In this document: piece by piece, positions 57,052 to 64,000 of the stretch
Layout: each line of letters begins with the position of its first letter
Numbering within the stretch: the first letter of the stretch is position 1
NCBI GenBank assembly: GCA_013368315.1
Contig: JAACJM010000002.1
Span: 930,001 to 994,000 of the forward strand
Length of the DNA stretch: 64,000 nucleotides
Source of the DNA: Tetrapyrgos nigripes
Taxonomy: Eukaryota; Basidiomycota; Agaricomycetes; Agaricales; Campanellaceae
Direction of reading: 5' to 3'
Translations under genes and position numbers: made by a program
Notes under the pieces: model-generated
Told to the model about the DNA's origin: nothing
Seen by the model: the letters and a program-made list of their open reading frames with translations, nothing else
The model's database searches: none

Positions 57052-60000
57052 ATGCCTTTACCACCTGGAATCAAATTACTGGTTGAGGACGTCTTACCGA
57101 GAGCATTAGGACCCCCTTTGCTCGTTTATGGAATCCTCAAGCTCACGCAATATCTACTAGTTGCTCATTGGCCGAGCTGGGTCTGGGTTGTTGCCGTAGT
57201 AGCTGCACATCCTGTCCACTGGATTGTTTCCGAGGTGTACAGTCAGATCCAAAGGAGGCGAGAAGCGGCAGCTCGAGGCGCGGTCTTCCCTCCGAGGGTA
57301 CAGGAATCTAGTTTTCAGATTGTCAAGGCTCTTAGTGATAGTGCTCTTAAAGGTTATATGGGTGCGTCCTATGTTTCTTCCTGGAATACGATGGATAGGA
57401 ACTCTACATTTCAACCCATGAATAGGTCAAGTGAATCATGCATGGTCCAAGCAATATGGGAACGTGTTTCTTACCCGTATTTTTGGGGGTATATCGAGTG
57501 AGTCACCGTTCCTATCTATTCTTCAAGCTTCGCCTGAGTCATCGATGTCTATCTTCCAGGTAATGACTACGGAACCAGAGCATATCAAGGTACAATAATG
57601 ATGCATCATTACACTGCGGACTTTGACACTAGCTTACTGCGTGAATACATTTTTTCATTTCAGGCAATTTTGGCTACGCAGTTCGATGACTTTTGGAAAG
57701 GTAAGTACGTTGCATGTGCGGCAGCCCGGGCCGTAGCAGAAGGATAACTGTATAGGTACTAAATAGCTCATTCTAGGACCAATAGTGGAGGACCAGTCAA
57801 CCTCACTGCTCGGATCTGGCGTGTTTAACCCGGATGGTATGTATCTTTCATTGGTCTGACGTTGTGATGACGTGCCCGACTGAACTTTGTTCGTCAAAAT
57901 TCTAGGCGATATGTGGAAGTACGTGTATATGCGTCTGAGTTTCAGAGTATACTCATCACTGATCATGATTATTTTATTCTCCATCTAGATTCCATCGCAA
58001 CATGACCCGTCCTTTCTTCAGAAAAGTCCGCATAAGCGACTTCGACGTTTTTGAACGCCACGCCGAGGATACACTTTCTCTTCTTGCTGAACATTTAGCG
58101 TCTGGTGTTCCTGTCGATTTTCAGGTGAGGACTGCGTGTATAGCATTTGATAGTGTAACGATGACTCATATCATCTTAATCTCTAACAGGACGCCATAGC
58201 CCGTTTCACCCTCGACTCCGCCACCGAATTTCTCTTCGGCAAAGCTGTCAACTCCCTTTCTGCTGGGCTTCCTTACCCAGCTTCACACCCTCTTTCCAAA
58301 AACACTTCTACAACGAACTTCTTAAACCATCCATCCACAAAATTCGTCACTGCCTTCCACGAAGCCCAAGAAGTCACCGCTCAGAGAGACACTTTAGGAA
58401 AATACTGGAAATTGAAAGAGTTCTGGCAAGACAAAGCGGCGGAGCATAGAAAGAGTGGAGGAATTTGTTTTACCTATTTTGGATGAAGCTGTGGAGGAGA
58501 AGGATAAGAGGAAGAGGGATGGCCGCGAGGAGGTGAATTCGAACTTGAAGGAGATTGGGGATGAAACGTTTTTGGAGCATTTGGTCAAGTTTACGGAAGG
58601 TGAGCAGATTTTAATAGTGATTGAGTTTCGAAAGGACTGGGATTAAGATGCTGGTGTGCATGCTTTCCAATGTTGCAGATAAGAAAGTAGTCGTGGATGA
58701 GCTATTAAATATTCTTTTGGCTGCGAGAGATACGGTAAGATTCCATATATACATTCGTGCTTACCGGTTACCTCTGGTATCACTCACACAGACCGCTGCC
58801 CTCTTAACATTCTCCGTATACGTATTGACCCAACGCCCTGACATTTACGCACGTCTCAAAGAAGAGATTACCGAGAGGGTGGGCAATTCTCGACCGACCT
58901 TTGAAGATACGAGGGATATGAAGTATTTGAGGGCATTTTTGAATGGTAATACTCTGCATTTAAGATGAATATCTGTACGACTGATTCACGTTTTCACTCG
59001 TTTAGAGATTTTGAGGCTATATCCTCCTGTGTAGGTGTTGTCGCTTTGAAAAGAAATCATGGCAGAGTCACTGATCTGATCATTAACACCAGGCCTTTTG
59101 ATGGAAGGTAATTGAATTATTCCTTGCTGCATTGATTATCTTCTCGTAGGATTAACTGACTATCTCCTACCACAGAACATCCAGAGTCTCTACTACTCTC
59201 CCAAACAAAGGTGGTCATCCGTGGTGTATTCCAAAGAATACTATGTGCGTAATCTCATTTTTGCCTTCGGCATCCTGTGTCATTCTAAACGCCCGTCGCC
59301 AACTCTTTGACGATTTCTACTCACCTATTCATTCATTCATTCATCATCCTCTACACAGGTGCGTCTATAGTGTCTTCCTTATCCATCGTCGTGAAGATCT
59401 TTGGGGTCCCGATGGTACGCCCGCCCGTTTTGCTGTGCGCTGAATCATTCAGCTTTATCTCAATATCCGAATTACAGCCCTCGATTTCGACCCCGACCGA
59501 TTCTTCGATGAAAGACTACACAAGTACCTCACTCCCAATCCTTTCATATTTCTCCCATTTAATGCTGGACCGAGGATTTGTTTGGGGCAACAGGTACGTC
59601 TGTTTTCTGCCAGTACGCGCACAATTGCTGATCATTCTTGTCCACCGTCTTCTATCCTTTCCCCCATACTTCTCCTTCCCATTTTGCCCCATCTATCCCA
59701 ATCCCAACCCCTTCTTACCTAACCCCATTAATCTACCCCCCTCTCCCCTCCTTCCTTTCAACGTTTCAGTACGCATACAACGAAGCCTCCTACTTCATGA
59801 TCAAACTCATTCAGAAATTCACCGATCTCAGCCTTGCATTGGACGTACAACCCTCTCAACCCCCAAAAGAATGGATTCCCCAACCAGGAACGACAAAGGG
59901 TAGGGATAAGGTTATGTTGAAAACTCATTTGACTATGAGTGTGAGGGTAAGTGTCATCCATCTTTGTGTCTTTTGGTTTGTCTGGGGTGTAGTTATCCAT

Positions 60001-60134
60001 GTTTCCATGTTCCTATGCGCATTTTGCTGGCCTTCGTACATTTATTGACTTCCTTTCGTCTGATGGTCTAGGATGGCCTTTGGGTCCGCATGAAGCCCAT
60101 TTCAAGTCCAGTTGATCAAGAGAAGGCTACGTAA
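57052..60134 (+). CDS. Cytochrome P450, CYP63-like, frame disrupted
   Basis: Haem-thiolate monooxygenase, probably membrane-bound in the ER and oxidising an alkane- or fatty-acid-like substrate if of the CYP63 type. The N terminus [20 protein letters not shown] has two hydrophobic segments. The exons encode [68 protein letters not shown] (oxygen-binding helix I), [10 protein letters not shown] (ExxR), DFDPDRF and [15 protein letters not shown] (haem Cys loop). At 58454-58456 the frame shifts: HRKS runs out of frame and [14 protein letters not shown] continues in another frame with no intron possible, as if GT were lost from a GTGT. The junction between the exons ending 57497 and starting 57560 also does not keep frame. 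More than ten short introns. All catalytic motifs survive, so it is a recent pseudogene or a sequence with errors. Confidence 0.82.
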
Positions 60135-60963
60135 GAAGCAAGTATGTATCTCTAAGTACCTATTCATCTATCTATCGCAGTATCTTTGGATATTCTTGTA
60201 CTTTCAGGATGTAGAGGCTGGGCGCCAAAGCACCTCGATTAATCTAGTTTCAATGGTTCCTGACCTTGATATCGTAAAACATGGTTTTCCGAATGTATCA
60301 TGGTCGAGGAGACTAATGTTTTTCTTACTGTGATACATATGTAAGGCTCACTTCAAGCTGAGATCAGGAAGCAAGAGCCAGACCAGCCAGACGACGAAGT
60401 GGTTGATGGCCAAGTGCCTCCACTCGTTGTCCACGCACCAAGATTTTCTAGCATCCACGACGTTGACCAGCCCTAAACTTCCCGCCCGCGTCGGCTCCGA
60501 CTTTCTTAGCCGCCACTCTTAACCTCGAGCTCTTTACCAGGGGTTTTTATAAAATGCGAGAGTCATCTTATGGCCAAGCCAGTAGATTTTACTTAGGAGA
60601 AGGAGGAGAAGGAGTGTATTAACCTTAGATAATTACATACAAACTGAGTACATATAATGTACAAAACAAGGAGAGTAAGGACGGAGAGGAGCGTCTGAGT
60701 CGAAACGTCAAGACAAGCAGTTAGATATATACATAAGTAGTCGAAAGGTCGGAAAGCTAGCAATAGTAAGAGTATATAAATACTATCAGCCGAGTCCAGG
60801 CTTTTTGGAATCTGAAGGTACGGTGTGTATTGGGTGTGTAGTAGGTATCGGGTCATCTAGACCCTGACGCCTATAACCGTACACGACAACCACAACTGTA
60901 AACGGGAGCAAGCGAAAGCACTTTTCTTTTGGCAGCACAGCAACGTCTTTTTGGGGGACAGGC
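60135..60963. other. Intergenic, convergent 3' ends
   Basis: About 830 bp between the stop codons of the P450 and the bestrophin-like gene. An 87-codon minus frame (60593-60856) has no motif. Nothing else seen. Confidence 0.45.
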
Positions 60964-63544
60964 TTACTCCGTATCACTCCCATCCACCTCATGTCTATAT
61001 CCATTACCATTCCCATAACTCTCATACGCTGTAGCCTCGGTCAACGTCAAACTCTTATGCCTGACCAACTTGTGTTGTTGTTTAGTGGGCAAATAGGCGT
61101 TGAGACAGGGCGACTTTTTGAGGTTCTCAATATCGACGTGGATAATTTCTTGACAGAACATGTCGAGGTCGAGGTCGTTTTCGTCGTAGCCTGTACAAAA
61201 AGAAGAGAGGGGAAAAGGGGAGGTCGTTAGTTTAGGTTCTTATGAAAAAAGGTGGATGGGGATAGGTTGGAGAGGAGATATGGAATGAAAAGTATGAAAG
61301 AGAGGACGAAAAGGGGAAACACGGTAGAGGTGGCGAAGAGAGGGGGGAGATTAAAGGAAGAAAGCGCAAAAGGGGAAGAAGAGGTGGCCGTGGGTGGGTC
61401 ATGGGTGAGAGCAACATGGGGAGTGAAGAATTATGGGGGCGTAGGTAAAGTACTGGGGAAGAGGAAGAAAAATGATAGAGACGGCGAGGAGAGTAGAGAG
61501 GAAGAAAGATGAGAGGGGAAAGGGGGGGAGAAGGATAAGAGAAGACGTATTCGTGAAAGAGAAAGAAATTGAAAGAATACCAGAGGAAATGGGTAAATTG
61601 GGGATAAGGGCGTCGGAGAGATGGGAGGAAACAATTGTGGAGAGGGGTATTGATGACAACAATGGAAACACACTCACCAAACGGCTGCTCAATCTCCTCA
61701 CCCGCTGCCAAGAAACCCAAATAGATAAATGCCGCGATAGTAACACCCGGGATAGTATACCACCCGAAGTCGCGCACGAGTTGGAATGGGAGGAAGAAGA
61801 GGTAGATCCAGACGGTGTGTCGGATGTGGACAGAGTAGACGCTGACAAAGGAGTGGTAGCATGAGCGAACGGTAGACAATAGACGAAAAGAGGAGTCAAA
61901 GTGTAAACCAGTGGAATTGAACACTCACAAAGGCAATGGGGTCGTCAAAATCCTCTCCAAAGCCGACAACGTCTCTTCCATAGCTGCGATAGTCCCGATA
62001 ATCGATCCTACACTAGCTGTGGTGTTCCTATCCTCCAGGACACTGGACCATTCACTCAAACACCTCAAAATCTCTAATGGTAGATTTTCTCCTCTTTTGT
62101 CCCTTTCGTCCATAGAGACAAGAGTATGTTTCCTTGAACCGATACGTGGTTGGACGGGGGCACCCCATTTGCGCTGATTTGATTCACTAGGGCAATCAAT
62201 CCAGTAAGCACGATGATTGTTGAAAGGCAAAAGGCAAAAGGAAAGGCGAACTACACACCTATCAGCCCAAGCATTCGTTGGCAATGTCTCATACCCATCC
62301 TTCCTCTTCCTCGTAAACAACCTCTTAATCGACGAAAATGCTCCAGCGAAAGGAATAAGATTGCCGTCCACCTGACCCATCACGTCCTGAGCAGGAGGAT
62401 TAGGATTCCTGCTTGGAGCAAGGTCTTGATGACGAGAATGAGCGGACCCATCCGAATGGGAGGATAAAGACGAGTTGGATCTCCTAGCTGCACGGATGGA
62501 TCCTCTAGGAGAGGTGGTTTGAGGGAATGTCCCGTATGCGTTAAACCCAGGGTCACCGTAGTGGACGGAACCGGAATTGGAGCCGAGGCTGTTTTTGCTG
62601 CTTTTGCCTTTGGGATGGGGATTGGGATATTCGGAAGGCGTCATTGCAGGTGTTGGGGAGTTTCTTGCTCTGGGTAAGGAGGGATTGGATGCGATACGAT
62701 GGGGGCGAGAGGGAGGTGCGAGGGCACTAGTCATTGCTGCAGCGGCTTTCTGTTCGAGGGTGTGGTCGTGGTCGTGGAGAGGTCGGACGAGGTCGTAGAG
62801 GTCTTCGTAGTAGATACCGGTTTCGCCTCGAATGTGGTGTTTGAGGGCGACGGCGAAGCTGATGATATGGAAGACGTGTTAGTTGGGGTATAGGAAGCCT
62901 AGTATACAGAAACATACCCTTCAACCAAATCCAACGCCATTCTCTTCTCTGCCATGACTTTGCTCATTTCTCCGACACTCCTCAAGATTTGGTTGGATGC
63001 GGCTTCTTCGGGAGTCTTGGGAGTGAGACGAGGGGGAACATGGAACCAGATGAGACGACCCATAGTACGCGAGTTGCGGATAATGTCAGACCAGGCGGTA
63101 CGGCCCATCCAGTAGCGATCATAACCAGACATGGCACGATAAGAGATAACGAAACCGATGACCACACCTGCAAAAGAGTTAGGGAAGTGAATGATAAAAG
63201 TCGTTCTTTGTACGTACCAAGCACCGTCAACATGACATTAGGAATCCCCAAATGAGTGAAGTGACCCTTCTCCACTAACGAGACAACTCCTGCTGCGAAA
63301 AGGGTGTGTAATAGAACTGCTGGCCATATCTTCCATATCTATGAAGGCTGTCAGACGCGCTAGACACGGTGAGACACGACTAAAAACGCACCACGGAGCC
63401 CCTCCCAAACGTCCACGCAATCAGACTGTATGCTGGTTGCTGAGTATACTGCGCCAGAGGGATGTCTGGCCTTATCGCCGGTAATAAATTACGCTGACTC
63501 GTAAAGGAGCGTTGGCCTTTCAAACGGCTGGTTACTGAATCCAT
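60964..63544 (-). CDS. Bestrophin/UPF0187-family anion channel (590 aa, 7 exons)
   Basis: Exons (descending): 63544-63392, 63338-63218, 63167-62918, 62858-62259, 62186-61929, 61841-61678, 61190-60964. They total 1773 nt, or 590 aa plus stop. Predicted chloride/anion channel of a cell membrane. The family core is clear: WKIWPAVLLHTLFAAGVVSL (first TM), LGIPNVMLTVLGVVIGFVIS and RYWMGRTAWSDIIRNSR, MAEKRMALDLVEGFAVAL, then SVHIRHTVWIYLFFLPFQLV and DFGWYTIPGVTIAAFIYLG (last TMs), followed by GEEIEQPFGYDENDLDLD, the conserved stretch after the last TM. A low-complexity, Ser/Pro-rich insert of about 130 residues sits between the second and third thirds (PPSRPHRIASNPSLPRARNS). The acceptor at 62187 was chosen because the nearer one at 62173 breaks frame. 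Confidence 0.93.
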
Positions 63545-64000
63545 GGGATCGACTTGAAGTGGAACAGTGGATAATAAGAGATAATCGAAGAGGAATAAAG
63601 AAAGAAGGAGTGTGCGTCGTTCAGCTGCAAGCTAGAACTGGGAAGAGATAGATAGATTGGGAGGGAAAGAAAGGGTTTAGCAGCGATGAAGGCTTTTGAC
63701 AAGTCATGGTTTTATTTTTGCACGGGCGCTGGACGCTTGTCACTGCCAAAGAGATCAGCTAAATCTCACGTGGAGCGTCGCTTGACACAATTTCGGACAT
63801 ATGGCCTCCGTTCCGCAAGGGGTACGTCGGATATAGAGACTAGGAGACTCTATACTTGGTTTCGTAGGTCCTCAGAGGCCCAAGAGTCCAAGAAAAGCAG
63901 CAATCCTCTCTGCTAGGAGAGAATCAGCTTTAGAGGATTAATAAGGGATTGTCAATGGATCGACGCGCGCGTAACTAGCATTGTCAATGGCATGTATTAG
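63545..64000. other. Upstream region of the bestrophin gene
   Basis: A 76-codon plus frame (63686-63916) has no recognisable motif. Nothing further is seen up to the window edge. Confidence 0.4.

Overview
The window looks like nuclear DNA of an agaricomycete (mushroom-forming basidiomycete). The evidence is dense short GT-AG introns of about 47-75 nt, a Dicer-like protein, several seven-helix membrane proteins of the type expanded in Agaricomycetes, a CYP63-like P450, a fungal-type IGPS, and accessory stretches full of small repeats. No bacterial operon features, CRISPR arrays or rRNA were seen. Exon boundaries were worked out by hand from splice consensus and reading frame. Where the exon lengths sum to an intact frame, this is stated.

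Layout. 1-2345: inverted and direct repeats beside a truncated RecQ-like helicase fragment. 2438-3093: a short terminal-inverted-repeat element. 3512-4971 (-): a 330-aa seven-helix protein with a 15-nt microexon. 6329-7195 (+): a stand-alone intronless IGPS. 7.2-9.57 kb: non-coding, with small fold-back insertions. 9575-14454 (+): a 1552-aa Dicer-like protein. 14517-15733 (-): a membrane-anchored methyltransferase-like protein whose best splice model is one base short. 16636-17199 (-): a 79-aa Costars protein with its start codon split by an intron. 17501-21780 (-): a 1361-aa beta-propeller plus inositol 5-phosphatase.

22.8-33.3 kb: a dynamin-like GTPase gene (27739-30731, in-frame stop at codon 351) sits between two copies of one duplicated, multi-exon-looking segment. 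The right copy is split by a tRNA-derived SINE with a 15-bp target duplication. The left copy keeps the empty site. 33276-34968 (+): a second seven-helix gene starting at the edge of the right copy. 35828-37346 (+): a signal-peptide, single-TM, Ser/Thr-rich protein. 37710-39860 (-): a coiled-coil protein. 40404-41450 (-): a coiled-coil protein ending in a CaaX-like tail. 44236-45060: an 825-bp terminal-inverted-repeat element. 45699-47363 (+): a second secreted-type single-TM protein. 48641-50029 (+): a third seven-helix protein. 50-57 kb: AT-rich, no gene recognised. 57052-60134 (+): a P450 with at least one frame break. 60964-63544 (-): a bestrophin-family channel of 590 aa.

How the genes relate. 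They are mostly independent housekeeping, signalling or surface genes rather than one pathway. I see no secondary-metabolite cluster around the P450 or IGPS, and no self-contained new system. The strongest unusual signals are the SINE insertion with its paralogous empty site, the tiny fold-back insertion with a 9-bp duplication in front of the Dicer gene, the split-start Costars gene, the lone IGPS domain, and the single lesions in the dynamin, methyltransferase and P450 genes.
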